The notes: generated from the sequence alone by a model not told the origin. Counted from the stretch's first letter, positions 16,821 to 25,968 are shown. The stretch is DNA of 64,000 bases from an uncultured Alsobacter sp. (GCF_945952055.1 NZ_CAMFHB010000014.1:1-64000); one strand, 5' to 3'. Translations and numbers: made by a program.

Positions 16821-17534
16821 TCAGCGCCCCTTCTCCTTGCGCCAGGCGTCGAAGGCCACCTTGTTGGCCTCGTCGGTCGGGGGGTAGAGCCCGAGGATCG
16901 ACTGGCCGTCCATCACCCGCTCGGTGACGAAGTCCTCGAACGCCGTCATCTCCACCGCCTCGGCCGCGACCTCGTCGGCGATGCCGGCGGGGATGATCAC
17001 CACGCCCTCGCCGTCGCCCACGACCACGTCGCCCGGCCACACGGCCACGTCGCCGCAGCCGATCGGCACGTTGATGTCGAGCGCCTGGTGCAGCGTCAGG
17101 TTGGTCGGCGCCGAGGGGCGCTGGTGGTAGGCCGGGAACGGCAGCTGCGCGATTTCCGGGCTGTCGCGGAAGCCGCCATCCGTCACCACGCCGGCGACGC
17201 CGCGCTTCATCAGGCGCGACACCAGGATCGAGCCGGCCGAGGCCGCGCGCGCATCCTTGCGGCTGTCGATCACCATGACCGCGCCGGGCGGGCATTCCTC
17301 GACCGCCTTGCGCTGCGGATGGGCCCGGTTCTGGAACACCGACAGCGGGTTCAGGTCCTCGCGGGCGGGGATGTAGCGCAGCGTGAAGGCCTCGCCGACC
17401 ATGGTGCCGGCGTTGGGGTTCAGCGGGTGGACGTCCTGGATGAACTGGTTGCGCAGGCCGCGCTTGAACAGCGCCGTGCACAGGGTGGCGGTGGAGACCG
17501 TCTTCAGCCGGTCGCGGGTTTCGGGCTTCAACAT
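16821..17534 (-). CDS. RraA/HMG-aldolase family protein
   Basis: A 237-residue protein of the RraA-like superfamily, which includes 4-hydroxy-4-methyl-2-oxoglutarate/oxaloacetate aldolases and the RNase E inhibitor RraA. The diagnostic GGxRD motif appears as TDGGFRDSPE, and the metal-ligand strand GDVAVWPGDVVVGDGEGVVIIP is intact. Longer than E. coli RraA (161 residues), it fits the catabolic aldolase or decarboxylase branch better. The substrate is undetermined. The nearest same-strand neighbour downstream is the TSUP gene, across a palindromic repeat. Confidence 0.85.
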   Translation of the reverse strand: MLKPETRDRLKTVSTATLCTALFKRGLRNQFIQDVHPLNPNAGTMVGEAFTLRYIPAREDLNPLSVFQNRAHPQRKAVEECPPGAVMVIDSRKDARAASAGSILVSRLMKRGVAGVVTDGGFRDSPEIAQLPFPAYHQRPSAPTNLTLHQALDINVPIGCGDVAVWPGDVVVGDGEGVVIIPAGIADEVAAEAVEMTAFEDFVTERVMDGQSILGLYPPTDEANKVAFDAWRKEKGR

Positions 17535-17671
17535 GGACGTGTCCTGGCGCTGTCGGGTTCAAGCCCCCTATACAGGTCCAGCGCGGCTTGGACCAGCGCA
17601 ACGCCGGGCTTCCGCCACGTCATGGCAGGCCGCGCCGACGACGAGACAAGAGGACGCGCCGCCTACTACGA

Positions 17672-17701
17672 GAAAAAGGGCCCCGCCAGGTGGGCGGGGC
17701 C
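17672..17701 (-). terminator. Intrinsic terminator on the minus strand
   Basis: A perfect 9-bp stem (GGCCCCGCC at 17679-17687 and GGCGGGGCC at 17693-17701) with a 5-base loop, immediately followed on the minus strand by CTTTTT. It lies about 105 bp after the stop of the ABC-domain gene at 17806 and would end leftward transcription from the mntH side. Confidence 0.8.
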
Positions 17702-17805
17702 GAGGTTGGGACGTCTTCATCCGGGTAGGATGCGCTGTCCCCGCAGCAAGGGCGGTGCCACCCCGTTTCGTGCCCGAACGGGACATTCTGGTGCCGGGAA
17801 GGCCC

Positions 17806-18852
17806 TCAGGACCCGGAGACCGCCGCCGGTTGCGCCGGCGCGGGACGCGGCCGTCCCAATCCGGGCACGTCGTGGGCCGCGAGGGTGTTCATGGCGTCCG
17901 CGATGAGGCCGTAGCGGGTGGAGGTGGAGCTGAGGTCGCGAAACCAGTTCACGAGGTCGCCCCACGGGTCGTTGATCTTGGCGAGCCCCGAGATGAACGC
18001 GACGACGGTGCCGACCTCCGTCTCTCCCGTGACCACGAACCAGCCGCCGATGCCCAGGACGCCGGCCGTGCCCGCATGGTGGAGCAGGTTCATCAGGAAG
18101 TTCATGGAGAACTTCAGCTTGAAGATCCCCATGTTGAAGGCGAACACCCGATCGATGCGTTCCTCCTGCAGCAGGTCGAGCGCTCCGGCATTGGCGCGGG
18201 CCCCCACCATCGCGGCGCTGACTTCGCGCAACGTGGCGATGCGTCGGGCGACGCGCCGATTGATGGCCCGCTGCATGACGGGGACGATGACGATCTGCGG
18301 GCTGAACACCGCGAACGCCACCAGCGCCATGAACGGCTGCAGGTAGATCATGTAGCCGAACACCGTCAGCAGCAGCCCGCCCTGCAGCAGGGGTTCGGAC
18401 ACGGAGGACGCCACGAACCCGGCGATGGGCTCCGCCTCGGCCAGCATCATCGAGGTCTCGATCCCCAGCGCCTCGTCGGTGCTCTCGTCTTCCGCCAGGC
18501 CGGCCTGCAGCCGGTTGACCGAGCGCCTGAGCCAGCGCAGCGCGTTCTCGCCCACCCATCCGCGGTAGACGTTCATCGCCAGCTTGATCACCCCTTCGGC
18601 CAGCGCCAGTCCCACATAGGCCAGCGCGAGCACGAGGATCGGCTTGTAGATGCCGCCCTTGAAGGCCTCGTTGACGATGCGGCGCTGCACCTCCAGCGGC
18701 GCTGCCGACAGCAGGAACACGATGATCGAGAGCGCCGAAAGGACGATCTGGTGCCGTCCGCTGATGCGCCAGATGAACCCGGGCAGGCTCTGCGGCATGA
18801 GGCGGGCCCGGGATCCGGACCCTCGGACCCTGGACTGGTCCGCGTTCATCAT
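17806..18852 (-). CDS. ABC-exporter transmembrane-domain protein lacking an ATPase domain
   Basis: A 348-residue protein resembling the type I ABC exporter membrane domain (ABC_membrane fold), with about six hydrophobic segments, including QIVLSALSIIVFLLSAAPL and LLTVFGYMIYLQPFMALVAF. The typical coupling stretch of exporters, SAAMVGARANAGALDLLQEER, is recognisable. The nucleotide-binding domain is absent: the protein stops at LAAHDVPGLGRPRP and a terminator follows about 100 bp on, with no Walker motifs in between. It either pairs with an ATPase from elsewhere or has a non-transport role. It is the last gene in a leftward group starting with mntH. Confidence 0.75.
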   Translation of the reverse strand: MMNADQSRVRGSGSRARLMPQSLPGFIWRISGRHQIVLSALSIIVFLLSAAPLEVQRRIVNEAFKGGIYKPILVLALAYVGLALAEGVIKLAMNVYRGWVGENALRWLRRSVNRLQAGLAEDESTDEALGIETSMMLAEAEPIAGFVASSVSEPLLQGGLLLTVFGYMIYLQPFMALVAFAVFSPQIVIVPVMQRAINRRVARRIATLREVSAAMVGARANAGALDLLQEERIDRVFAFNMGIFKLKFSMNFLMNLLHHAGTAGVLGIGGWFVVTGETEVGTVVAFISGLAKINDPWGDLVNWFRDLSSTSTRYGLIADAMNTLAAHDVPGLGRPRPAPAQPAAVSGS

Positions 18853-18947
18853 CGTCCCCCGACCGCGACGGCTCCGCTTCAGGCGTCAATCGAGAATGGG
18901 CCGCCGGCACGGGAGAAAACAATCCGCGTTTCTGCGGATCGCGGCGC

Positions 18948-19499
18948 TCAGGACGAGGGGGAGCGCAGGGCCCGCAGCGCCTGCACGATCGACAGGCGCC
19001 AGGCCTTGACCCGGGCGACGGCGGCCATGGCCGCGGCCCAGACCGCCGTACCGCGAACCCACTGCAGCACCGCCTGGCGGATGCGGGTGACGGCGGTCAT
19101 GATCACGGCGACCCAGCGGATCTTCATGAGCTGGGCGTGGCCGGCGTCGTAGATGCGCTCGACGAGGAGGAAGCTTCCAGCGTAGGCGATGCCCATCAGG
19201 ACGACGCCCGCCACGAGGCGCCCCTGGCTCAGCCAGATGAGGGCGAGCACCTTCAGCGGCTCGACGCCGATGAGCGGCACCGCCAGGATGCCCAGGACGG
19301 CGTAGGGCGGCAACGTGGCCACGAGGGCTTCCGCACGGCGCACCAGGCGCAGCGACGCGAACCAGGCCGCGACCGGCCGGTAGATGGGGCGCGCCAGCTC
19401 GTCCAGCACGACGATGACGGCCACGATCACCCTGATGGGCGCGAGGAGCCAGTGCACGACCCGGCTCCCCGGGCCGCGGGTGGGCACGGGCTCGCTCAT
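18948..19499 (-). CDS. Hypothetical membrane protein downstream of fur/mur
   Basis: A 183-residue protein with two or three hydrophobic segments (APIRVIVAVIVVLDELA, LPPYAVLGILAVPLIGV and LVAGVVLMGIAYAGSFLLVE) and a basic, alanine-rich C-terminus. No family is recognised with confidence. Its start overlaps the stop of the Fur-family gene by 4 bp, showing translational coupling and suggesting a role in metal homeostasis or the envelope. A longer in-frame opening to 19901 would overlap the regulator and is rejected. Confidence 0.7.
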   Translation of the reverse strand: MSEPVPTRGPGSRVVHWLLAPIRVIVAVIVVLDELARPIYRPVAAWFASLRLVRRAEALVATLPPYAVLGILAVPLIGVEPLKVLALIWLSQGRLVAGVVLMGIAYAGSFLLVERIYDAGHAQLMKIRWVAVIMTAVTRIRQAVLQWVRGTAVWAAAMAAVARVKAWRLSIVQALRALRSPSS

Positions 19500-19933
19500 T
19501 GGGCCGCCTTGCGCCCCGAGCCCAGGGGAACGGCATAGAGCTCGAGCTTGTGCCCGACGAGCCGGTAGCCGAGGCGACGGGCGATCTCGGCCTGCAGGAC
19601 CTCGATGTCCTCCGAACGGAACTCGACCACCTTGCCCGTCTCCAGGTCGATCAGGTGATCGTGGTGATCCTTCGAGGCCCTCTCGTAGCGGGCGCGGCCG
19701 TCCTGGAAGGCATGTCGCTCGATGATGCCCTGTTCCTCGAACCGCTTCACGGTCCGGTACACCGTCGACAGCGAGATCGTCTCGTCGCGCAGAGCCACGC
19801 GCCGGTGCAGCTCGGGAACGTCGGGGTGATCCTCGGATTCGGCGAGCACGGCGGCGATGAGACGCCTTTGGCCCGTGAGCCGCATCCCCTTGGCCCGGCA
19901 TTGGGCCTCGATGCGATTGGCGGTAGCAGGCAT
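19496..19933 (-). CDS. mur: Fur-family metalloregulator, probably Mur (manganese-responsive)
   Basis: A 145-residue Fur-family repressor. The DNA-binding winged helix includes GMRLTGQRRLIAAVLAESEDHPDV and SLSTVYRTVKRFEEQGII. The metal site motif HHDHLIDLETGKVVEF is present, but the CxxC zinc motif of E. coli Fur is missing, as in alphaproteobacterial Fur/Mur proteins that often respond to manganese. It lies 53 bp downstream of mntH on the same strand, and a candidate Mur-box precedes mntH, supporting the Mur assignment over an iron-specific Fur. The ATG at 19933 gives the usual family N-terminus. Confidence 0.85.
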   Translation of the reverse strand: MPATANRIEAQCRAKGMRLTGQRRLIAAVLAESEDHPDVPELHRRVALRDETISLSTVYRTVKRFEEQGIIERHAFQDGRARYERASKDHHDHLIDLETGKVVEFRSEDIEVLQAEIARRLGYRLVGHKLELYAVPLGSGRKAAQ

Positions 19934-19986
19934 GCGAGTCCTCGTGATCGCGGAGTGCGCTGCGATGCGGGAGCCGCGCCGCGGTG

Positions 19987-21360
19987 TCAACCCGCGACGA
20001 AGTCGACCAGGAGCTTCACATTGAGCACCACGATGATGGCGGCGATCAGGCCGGCGGCGGCCACGAGCCAGGGTGGAGCCACGAGTTCACCCATCTTCGC
20101 CCGGCTCGCGGTGAACATCACGAGGGGGATCACCGCGAACGACAACTGGAGGCTGAGGACGACCTGGGTGAGGATCAGCAGCTGTGCCGTCCCGCTCTCG
20201 CCGTACCAGATCGTCACGAGGGCCGCCGGCACGATGGCGACCAGACGCGTCACCAGGCGACGCACCCAGGCCGGCATCCGGATCTGCAGGAACCCTTCCA
20301 TCACGGCCTGCCCGGCGAGCGTCGCCGTGACGGTGGAGTTCAGCCCGCAGCACAGGAGCGCGATGCCGAACAGGGCCGGCGCGATGGCGGCTCCGAGAAG
20401 GGGCGCCAGGAGGCTGTGAGCCTCGCCGAGCTCGGCGACCTCGGTGCGGCCCGTTCCGTTGAAGGCCGCCGCTGCCAGGATGAGGATAGACGCGTTGATC
20501 AGCAGGGCGAAGAACAGCGCGACGGTGGAGTCGATCGTCGCGAAGGTCAGGGCCTGGCGCTTCTCGGGGGCGGAGCGGCCGAAGTCGCGGGTCTGAACGA
20601 TCGCGGAATGGAGGTACAGGTTGTGCGGCATCACCGTGGCGCCGAGGATGCCGAGCGCCAGGTACAGCATCTCCGGGTTGGTGACGATCTGCGGCGTGGG
20701 CACGAACCCCTTGAGAACCTCGTTCCACGCCGGGCTCGCCAGGGCGATCTGGGCCGCGAAGCAGACGGCGATGACGGCGAGGAGCGCGATGACCGCCGCC
20801 TCCAGGTAGCGGAAGCCCAGCCGCTGCAGGTAGAGGATGACGAAGACGTCGACCGCGGTGATGAGCACGCCCACCGTCAGCGGAATCCCGAACAGGAGCT
20901 GGAGGCCGATGGCCGTGCCGATGACCTCGGCGATGTCGGTGGCCACGATCGCGATCTCGGCCAGGAACCACAGCACGACGGCGACGGGCTTCGGGTAGGC
21001 GTCGCGGCAGGCCTGGGCCAGGTCGCGGCCTGACGCGATCGCCAGGCGGGCGCAGAGGCTCTGCAGCACCATCGCCATGATGTTGGAGATCAGCGCGACC
21101 GCCAGCAGCGTGTAGCCGAACTTCGACCCGCCGGCGATGGACGTGGCCCAGTTGCCGGGGTCCATGTAGCCGACGGCGACGAGGTAGCCGGGTCCCACGA
21201 AGGCGAAGAGCTTGCGCCAGGGCGATCCGAAGCGCGGAACGGCGACCGACCGGTAGACGTCGGAGAGCGCGGCCTCGCCGCGGGCGTTGCGCCAGCCCTT
21301 CGAGGCCCCGTCGTCGCCGGGTTCGCTGGCAGCACGTCCAAAGGGGGCGTCCGTCGTCAC
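19987..21360 (-). CDS. mntH: NRAMP-family Mn2+/divalent metal importer
   Basis: A 457-residue proton-coupled metal importer with about 11 membrane segments. Both signature motifs are intact: [10 protein letters not shown] in TM1 and [14 protein letters not shown] in TM6, which hold the Asp-Asn and Met residues that coordinate Mn2+. It takes up manganese, possibly also iron, across the inner membrane. The start is taken as the GTG at 21360, with CGGAGA 7-12 bases upstream; a TTG at 21381 would lie within the inverted repeat and is unlikely. The regulator and two membrane-protein genes follow on the same strand. Confidence 0.93.
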   Translation of the reverse strand: MTTDAPFGRAASEPGDDGASKGWRNARGEAALSDVYRSVAVPRFGSPWRKLFAFVGPGYLVAVGYMDPGNWATSIAGGSKFGYTLLAVALISNIMAMVLQSLCARLAIASGRDLAQACRDAYPKPVAVVLWFLAEIAIVATDIAEVIGTAIGLQLLFGIPLTVGVLITAVDVFVILYLQRLGFRYLEAAVIALLAVIAVCFAAQIALASPAWNEVLKGFVPTPQIVTNPEMLYLALGILGATVMPHNLYLHSAIVQTRDFGRSAPEKRQALTFATIDSTVALFFALLINASILILAAAAFNGTGRTEVAELGEAHSLLAPLLGAAIAPALFGIALLCCGLNSTVTATLAGQAVMEGFLQIRMPAWVRRLVTRLVAIVPAALVTIWYGESGTAQLLILTQVVLSLQLSFAVIPLVMFTASRAKMGELVAPPWLVAAAGLIAAIIVVLNVKLLVDFVAG

Positions 21361-21376
21361 GGCCAGTCTCCGCAGT

Positions 21377-21391
21377 TGCAACGCATTTGCA
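21377..21391 (-). promoter_or_regulatory. Candidate Mur/Fur-like box upstream of mntH
   Basis: An inverted repeat TGCAA-CGCAT-TTGCA (5-5-5) ending 17 bp before the mntH start codon. TGCAA/TTGCA half-sites resemble Mur-responsive sequences known upstream of mntH in rhizobia. The family resemblance is established knowledge; the binding itself is inferred. Confidence 0.55.
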
Positions 21392-21469
21392 TCTTAGACG
21401 CAAGTCGTGGCGCCGCGCCAGTCTCTTCTTCGGTCAAGATTCGCGACCGATCGTTCGTCGGTGCTGGGG

Positions 21470-23200
21470 TCAGGCCTTGTGCCGGACCTCGTCCGGGACA
21501 CCGGGGTCGAGCGGGAAGCTGAAGGCCTCGATTTCGCGACGGATGCGGCGCGCCTCCGCGTTCACGTCCGCCGTCAGCCGGAGCATCGCGGCGGCGGCCG
21601 CATTGGCCCGATCGGCCGCCTCGCGCGCCGCGCGGGCGGTCGCGGAGGCGTCCCGCGTGTCGGCCGAGGCGTTGTCGATCATGCCGGCCACCCGCTCCAC
21701 GGCGTGCGTCTGGACGTCGACGATGCTCGTGATCTGCCCGCCGATCGCGCCGAGCTTGACCACGCGGGCGCCGATCTCGTCCAGCGTGCGCACGCACAGG
21801 TCGCTGGCGCGCTGGATCGCCTCGATCTGGCCGGCGATGTCGGACACCGCGCGGGCCGTCTGCTGCGCCAGCGACTTCACCTCGGCGGCCACCACCGCGA
21901 AGCCCCTGCCGCTTTCGCCGGCCCGGGCGGCCTCGATGGTCGCGTTGAGAGCCAGCAGGTTCGTGCGGCCCGCGATCGAGGCGATGAGCTTGGTCACCGA
22001 GTCGATCTGGGCGGCCGCGACGGTGAGTTCGCGGATCGCCTCGCTGCTCGTCACCGCATGGCTGCGGACGTCGCCCGTCGCGTCCAGGCTTTCGGTCGTC
22101 TTCCGGGAGACGTCCCTGGCGCTCAGCGACAACTGCGCCGCGGTCTTCGCGACGTCGGCAACGTGTGACGCGGCCCGCGACGACGACGAGGCGGCCCGCT
22201 CGCTGTCCTCGCGCACGACGTGGGCGGCGGCGTTCATCTCCTCGCACTGGCGTGCGATGTCCTCGATCATGCCGGCGAGACGCCTCACCGACTCGTTCAT
22301 CGACCGGTTGAACGAGCCCACCGTGTCGGCGACGGCAGCTTCGCGCATCAGCATCGTGGCCTGCTCGTCCCGTCGCTGCAGCTCGAGGGACTTGGCCAGG
22401 TTGTCGCGCTCCACCGTTTCCATGCGCAACCGCGTGGCCGTGACGCTGCGCATCTGCCTGAGCTGCTGGGCCAGGAGCCCGAACATGGCGAGCCCCAGCC
22501 CCACCACCGAGGCCAGCAGGAGGCGGGCCATCGCATAGGCACGCTCCCGCTCACGGCCACGCTCGTCGGCGTCGGCCTGGTAGATCCGCGACAGGATGTC
22601 GTTGGTGGCGTCGACCAGAATGGACGAGTCCGCGTGCAGGCGGCGCAGTTCCCCCGTCTTGTCGTCGGACTTGGGGAGAGCCTCCACGCCCGCCATGAGG
22701 CCTCGCGCCCGCTTCTCGATCGCTCCCCGCGTGTTCAGCAGGATCGCCTGCTCGCTGAAGCGGTCGCTCAGGCTGCCGTCGTCGAACCTGTGAAGTCGGC
22801 TGTCCAGGATGTCGGCGCGCATCTGCACCTGGTCCAGGGCGTCGTCCAGTTCGCCGGGTCCGGCACCGATGGCCTCGGTCAGCGCGATGTGGAGCCGCAT
22901 CGCTTCGCGGTTGAGCTGCGTGGCGAACCACATGGCGTAGCCCGTGATGCGCTGCTCACGGGCGCCGTCATGGAGCCTCAGCGTGTAGAACAGGGCCAGG
23001 ATCACGCCGGTCAGCACGATGATCAGGGTAATGAGGATCGAGGCGACCGGCGACCGGCGCTGGGGAACCTGAAGCGTGCCAGTGCCACGCCCGTCCGCCG
23101 CGCCGCCGTCGGCCGCGTCGGGGTCGCGCGCACGGAATGGCCACCTCATCCTCGACTGTCCTGCCATTGCCCAGGTCCGCGGAACGGCCGCGGCTGTCAT
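21470..23200 (-). CDS. Methyl-accepting chemotaxis-type receptor
   Basis: A 576-residue membrane receptor. The first about 50 residues are low-complexity and cytoplasmic. TM1 ([20 protein letters not shown]) and TM2 (near residues 221-241, [18 protein letters not shown]) enclose a helical periplasmic sensor of about 150 residues. After TM2 comes a coiled coil leading to the signalling tip, whose hairpin is [19 protein letters not shown] (residues about 430-450). A consensus HAMP domain is not obvious. No che genes are nearby, so it depends on a chemosensory system elsewhere. In-frame ATGs at 23167 and 23149 are alternative starts. Confidence 0.85.
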   Translation of the reverse strand: MTAAAVPRTWAMAGQSRMRWPFRARDPDAADGGAADGRGTGTLQVPQRRSPVASILITLIIVLTGVILALFYTLRLHDGAREQRITGYAMWFATQLNREAMRLHIALTEAIGAGPGELDDALDQVQMRADILDSRLHRFDDGSLSDRFSEQAILLNTRGAIEKRARGLMAGVEALPKSDDKTGELRRLHADSSILVDATNDILSRIYQADADERGRERERAYAMARLLLASVVGLGLAMFGLLAQQLRQMRSVTATRLRMETVERDNLAKSLELQRRDEQATMLMREAAVADTVGSFNRSMNESVRRLAGMIEDIARQCEEMNAAAHVVREDSERAASSSSRAASHVADVAKTAAQLSLSARDVSRKTTESLDATGDVRSHAVTSSEAIRELTVAAAQIDSVTKLIASIAGRTNLLALNATIEAARAGESGRGFAVVAAEVKSLAQQTARAVSDIAGQIEAIQRASDLCVRTLDEIGARVVKLGAIGGQITSIVDVQTHAVERVAGMIDNASADTRDASATARAAREAADRANAAAAAMLRLTADVNAEARRIRREIEAFSFPLDPGVPDEVRHKA

Positions 23201-23260
23201 TACCGGCGCGCAGTCTTGCCGCTTTTCATTCCCATGTCGTTAACCGGTGAAGTTCACGGC

Positions 23261-24700
23261 TCAATTCGGCAGGAAATGCTCCTTGGCCGTGGCTTCCTCG
23301 CCGCTGGCGGCGTCGCGGATCCGCACCGTCACCGCGGTCGAGGCGACCGGGATGGCGTCCTTCGGCACCGACACGAGGAGGCGAATCTCCCGCGTCTGGT
23401 CGCCCCCGACGGACACCGCGATCCCGCCTCCGGCGGCGGATTCCAGGCCGACGCCCTGCAGGCGCGCGCCCGGCAGCCCCTCCACCGTCAGCACGACGTT
23501 GCGCTCGACGGCGTTCTTGTTGAGCAGGCGCACCGTGTAGTCGTTGCGCAGGCTGCCGTCGCTCAGCCGCGTGAACAGCGGATTGCGGTCGTGCAGGACG
23601 TTGACGTCGAGGGTGGAGCGGGTGGCCAGCGCGTAGAGCATCACGACGGCGACGATCCCGATGATGGCGGCGTAGAGCACCGTGCGGGCCCTGACGATCC
23701 GGTAGACCGGCGGCTCGGACGCCTTGCGGCGCGCCGCGTTCATGTCCGTGTCATAGGCGATGAGGCCCGTCGGCCGGTTCACCTGCTTCATCACCGTGTC
23801 GCAGGCATCGATGCACAGGCCGCACTGGATGCACCCGAGTTGCGGCCCGTTGCGGATGTCGATCCCGGTGGGGCAGACGGCGACGCACTGGGCGCAATCG
23901 ACGCAGTCGCCCGCGGCCTCGCCCTGCTCGCGGGCATGCTCGGCCTTCTTGAGCGACATGCGCGGCTCGCCGCGATCCTTGCGGTAGGTGACGTTGAGCG
24001 CCCATTCGTCCGTCAGCGCCGCCTGGATGCGCGGCCATGGGCACATGTAGATGCACACCTGCTCGCGCATGTGCCCGGCGAGGGCATAGGTGGTGAAGGT
24101 GAGGATGCCGATCCAGACATAGGCGACGAGCGGTGCCTGGAACGTGGCCAGGTCGCGCACCAGTGTCGGGGCATCCGAGAAGTAGAGCACCCACGCGCCG
24201 CCGGTCCACCAGGCGATCATCAGCCAGATCGTGTGCTTCAGGATCTTCTGCGAGACGACGTCCAGGTTGAGACCGCCACGGTCCTTCTTCATGCGCTCGC
24301 GACGGTCACCCTCGACCCAGCGCTCCACGGCGTAGAACAGGTCGGTCCAGACGGTCTGCGGACACATGTAGCCGCACCAGACCCGGCCGGCGACGGCGTT
24401 CATGAGGAACAGACCCATCGCCGCGATGATCAGCAGCCCGGTGAAGTAGTAGACTTCCTGCGGCCAGAGTTCGACGAAGAAGAAGTAGAAGCGCCTGTGC
24501 GGCATGTCGACCAGGACGGCCTGGTCTGGCTGCCCGGGTCCGCGGTTCCAGCGCACGAAGGGCAGAAGATAGTAGATCGCCAGGGTCAGGATCAGCACCG
24601 CCCACTTGATGCGGCGGAACGTCCCCGTCACGGCCTGCGGATAGACTTTCTTGCGGGCGGCGTAGAGCGGCCCTTCGATGATCGTGTTGCCGTCCGACAT
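23261..24700 (-). CDS. ccoG: CcoG/FixG-type cytochrome oxidase accessory ferredoxin
   Basis: A 479-residue membrane-anchored iron-sulfur protein. Membrane segments occur near residues 32-50, 85-103 and 160-220. Two [4Fe-4S] motifs are intact: CVDCAQCVAVCP and CIQCGLCIDACD, with further cysteines in WCGYMCPQ and CIYMCPWP, as in CcoG/RdxA. The C-terminus is the periplasmic immunoglobulin-like FixG domain. CcoG reduces Cu(II) during copper delivery to cbb3-type oxidase. The usual ccoNOQP and ccoHIS genes are not in the window, so this is an orphan copy or has been separated from its operon. Confidence 0.93.
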   Translation of the reverse strand: MSDGNTIIEGPLYAARKKVYPQAVTGTFRRIKWAVLILTLAIYYLLPFVRWNRGPGQPDQAVLVDMPHRRFYFFFVELWPQEVYYFTGLLIIAAMGLFLMNAVAGRVWCGYMCPQTVWTDLFYAVERWVEGDRRERMKKDRGGLNLDVVSQKILKHTIWLMIAWWTGGAWVLYFSDAPTLVRDLATFQAPLVAYVWIGILTFTTYALAGHMREQVCIYMCPWPRIQAALTDEWALNVTYRKDRGEPRMSLKKAEHAREQGEAAGDCVDCAQCVAVCPTGIDIRNGPQLGCIQCGLCIDACDTVMKQVNRPTGLIAYDTDMNAARRKASEPPVYRIVRARTVLYAAIIGIVAVVMLYALATRSTLDVNVLHDRNPLFTRLSDGSLRNDYTVRLLNKNAVERNVVLTVEGLPGARLQGVGLESAAGGGIAVSVGGDQTREIRLLVSVPKDAIPVASTAVTVRIRDAASGEEATAKEHFLPN

Positions 24701-24833
24701 CCGATCGCATCCTTCATGAGTCTTCGCCTCGCGGGCCGGAGCGTCGCGAGGCGGCTGCTGATTCCCTGGTCTCGATCGACCGGCCCAGCCGTCGGGGCGG
24801 CCGCGCGGCGATCCCGTGCATCCGGCGGAAAGC

Positions 24834-25034
24834 TCAGGCCCCGCGGCTCTCGAGCGGGCAGGTGTTGAGCCCGATCAGCCTGTAGGCCGGGCAGAACCGG
24901 AACAGTCCCGTGGCCAACGGCACGATGCCGATGAAGCCCCAGGCCCCGATGGCCCCGGCGACGGCCGCGCCGATCAAGGCCAGCCCGACGACGATCCGTG
25001 CGATACGGTCAAGACCACCCACATTCGACGACAT
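24834..25034 (-). CDS. DUF2892 (YgaP-like) small membrane protein
   Basis: A 66-residue protein with two membrane helices (IARIVVGLALIGAAVAGAIG and GFIGIVPLATGLFRF) ending in CPAYRLIGLNTCPL, the conserved DUF2892 tail. E. coli YgaP carries this domain after a rhodanese domain; here it is alone. Its role is unknown, though the family is often tied to sulfur handling. The ATG at 25034 has a GGGAGA ribosome site. It lies upstream of ccoG on the same strand with a gap of about 130 bp. Confidence 0.88.
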   Translation of the reverse strand: MSSNVGGLDRIARIVVGLALIGAAVAGAIGAWGFIGIVPLATGLFRFCPAYRLIGLNTCPLESRGA

Positions 25035-25457
25035 CGCTCTTCTCCCCTCGTGAGCGCGGCCTGTGCCGCGCGACGCCTTCATCTCCCACGGGCGCCCCGG
25101 CATCGTCGGTGACGGGATCACACAACGGCATCCGGAGCTTTGCGGAGATCGGACCTCTTTCCGTCTCACCTGGCGGGATCCGCACCGTCCGGCGGCTCGC
25201 GCCGCCACGGCGCGCGGGATCGCCCGCGCCTGCGGGCCCGGCCGAGCGGTGCATCGAAGCAGGAATCAGGAGTGCCGCGCCCCGACGACGGGCGTCGCTG
25301 CCCAGCGTGCCCGGAAGACCGGCACGAGGAACACCGGCACGGCCAGAAAAGCCCTCTCCGGGGGCCTCCTCTCACGAGCAGGACCGCCGGCGCGCGGCAC
25401 GGGATGGGCGCCGGGCGAACACCCGGCGCTACACGCGAGAGAGACGGGACCCGACGC
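25035..25457. other. Gene-free stretch with one strong hairpin
   Basis: No convincing gene is seen. Translated frames are arginine/proline-rich without homology signals. The clearest structure is a hairpin at 25408-25429 with perfect 8-bp arms GCGCCGGG and CCCGGCGC around CGAACA. The promoter of the DUF2892 gene should lie at the left edge. A family C element follows directly. Confidence 0.4.
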
Positions 25458-25564
25458 CTCGAGCATTTTCCGACGACGTGAATTCCGGTTCGTCGAAAGA
25501 AAACGCGACAAAACATCAGCCTGGAGCGGTCGACCTGATGCAATCAGGTCGAAATTCGCTCTAG
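25458..25564. repeat. Palindromic intergenic element, family C, copy 2 (CTAG-ended)
   Basis: A 107-bp element starting CTCGAGC and ending GCTCTAG. It contains a perfect 10-bp-arm hairpin (TCGACCTGAT, loop GCA, ATCAGGTCGA at 25530-25552) and the stretch CCGGTTCGTCGAAAG. It matches copy 1 (1448-1526) in order of conserved blocks but carries a longer right-hand hairpin. The terminal CTAG gives the TAG stop of the DUF6455 gene on the minus strand. Confidence 0.7.
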
Positions 25565-25968
25565 GCGTTGACGGGCCGGATCTCCTCGATCTCGTCCTTG
25601 TTCACGCAATAGGCCGGCGCGGCATCCAGATGCTGGTGCGCGGCCAGGTCGTGCTGGCACTGGCGCCAGTCCTGGCACATGGCGCAATTGCGCTCCAGGG
25701 CCGACCACAGCTCCGGATCCTCCTTGCGCAGCGAGCCCGCGGCCACGCCGTTGGCCTCCAGCATGCGGTCCAGGTAGCCGCTGCTCATGTGTCCGGCGCA
25801 CAGTCGCGGCAGGTCGTCCTCGGTCAGGCCGAGTTCCTGGAGAGCGGCCGTGCGCTCGAAGGCCGAGAAGCTCTCGAAATCGCTCATCAGCTGGTTGACG
25901 CGGCGGCGGCGCTCCAGCCAGGCCTTGGCGCGGTCCAGGATGCTCTCGTGTTGGGGGTCGTTGGACAT
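25561..25968 (-). CDS. DUF6455 family cysteine-containing protein
   Basis: A 135-residue soluble protein. The C-terminal motif CAMCQDWRQCQHDL, with another cysteine in PAYCVNKDEI, matches the DUF6455 pattern (CxxCxxWxxC) and could bind a metal or form disulfides. The N-terminal half is helical (ILDRAKAWLERRRRVNQLM). No function is established. Its stop codon lies within the repeat element just downstream. It is divergent from the GH1-RmlD fusion gene. Confidence 0.75.
   Translation of the reverse strand: MSNDPQHESILDRAKAWLERRRRVNQLMSDFESFSAFERTAALQELGLTEDDLPRLCAGHMSSGYLDRMLEANGVAAGSLRKEDPELWSALERNCAMCQDWRQCQHDLAAHQHLDAAPAYCVNKDEIEEIRPVNA

Noticed and set aside
17535-17805. Possible remains of the missing ATPase domain after the exporter membrane-domain gene
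   Set aside because: No Walker A, signature or Walker B motif is seen in any frame, and a terminator follows; the gene appears naturally ATPase-less.
21361-21470. Manganese riboswitch (yybP-ykoY type) before mntH
   Set aside because: Only about 20 bp separate the repeat and the start codon, and no such structure is seen; control by a Mur-type repressor explains the region better.
22220-24868. Long plus-strand open frame opposite the chemoreceptor and ccoG
   Set aside because: It crosses two clear minus-strand genes and shows only low-complexity Arg/His/Asp-rich sequence.
25035-25457. Open frames on both strands suggesting a gene in the gap
   Set aside because: The frames overlap each other, lack ribosome sites and give arginine/proline-rich translations without a recognisable pattern.
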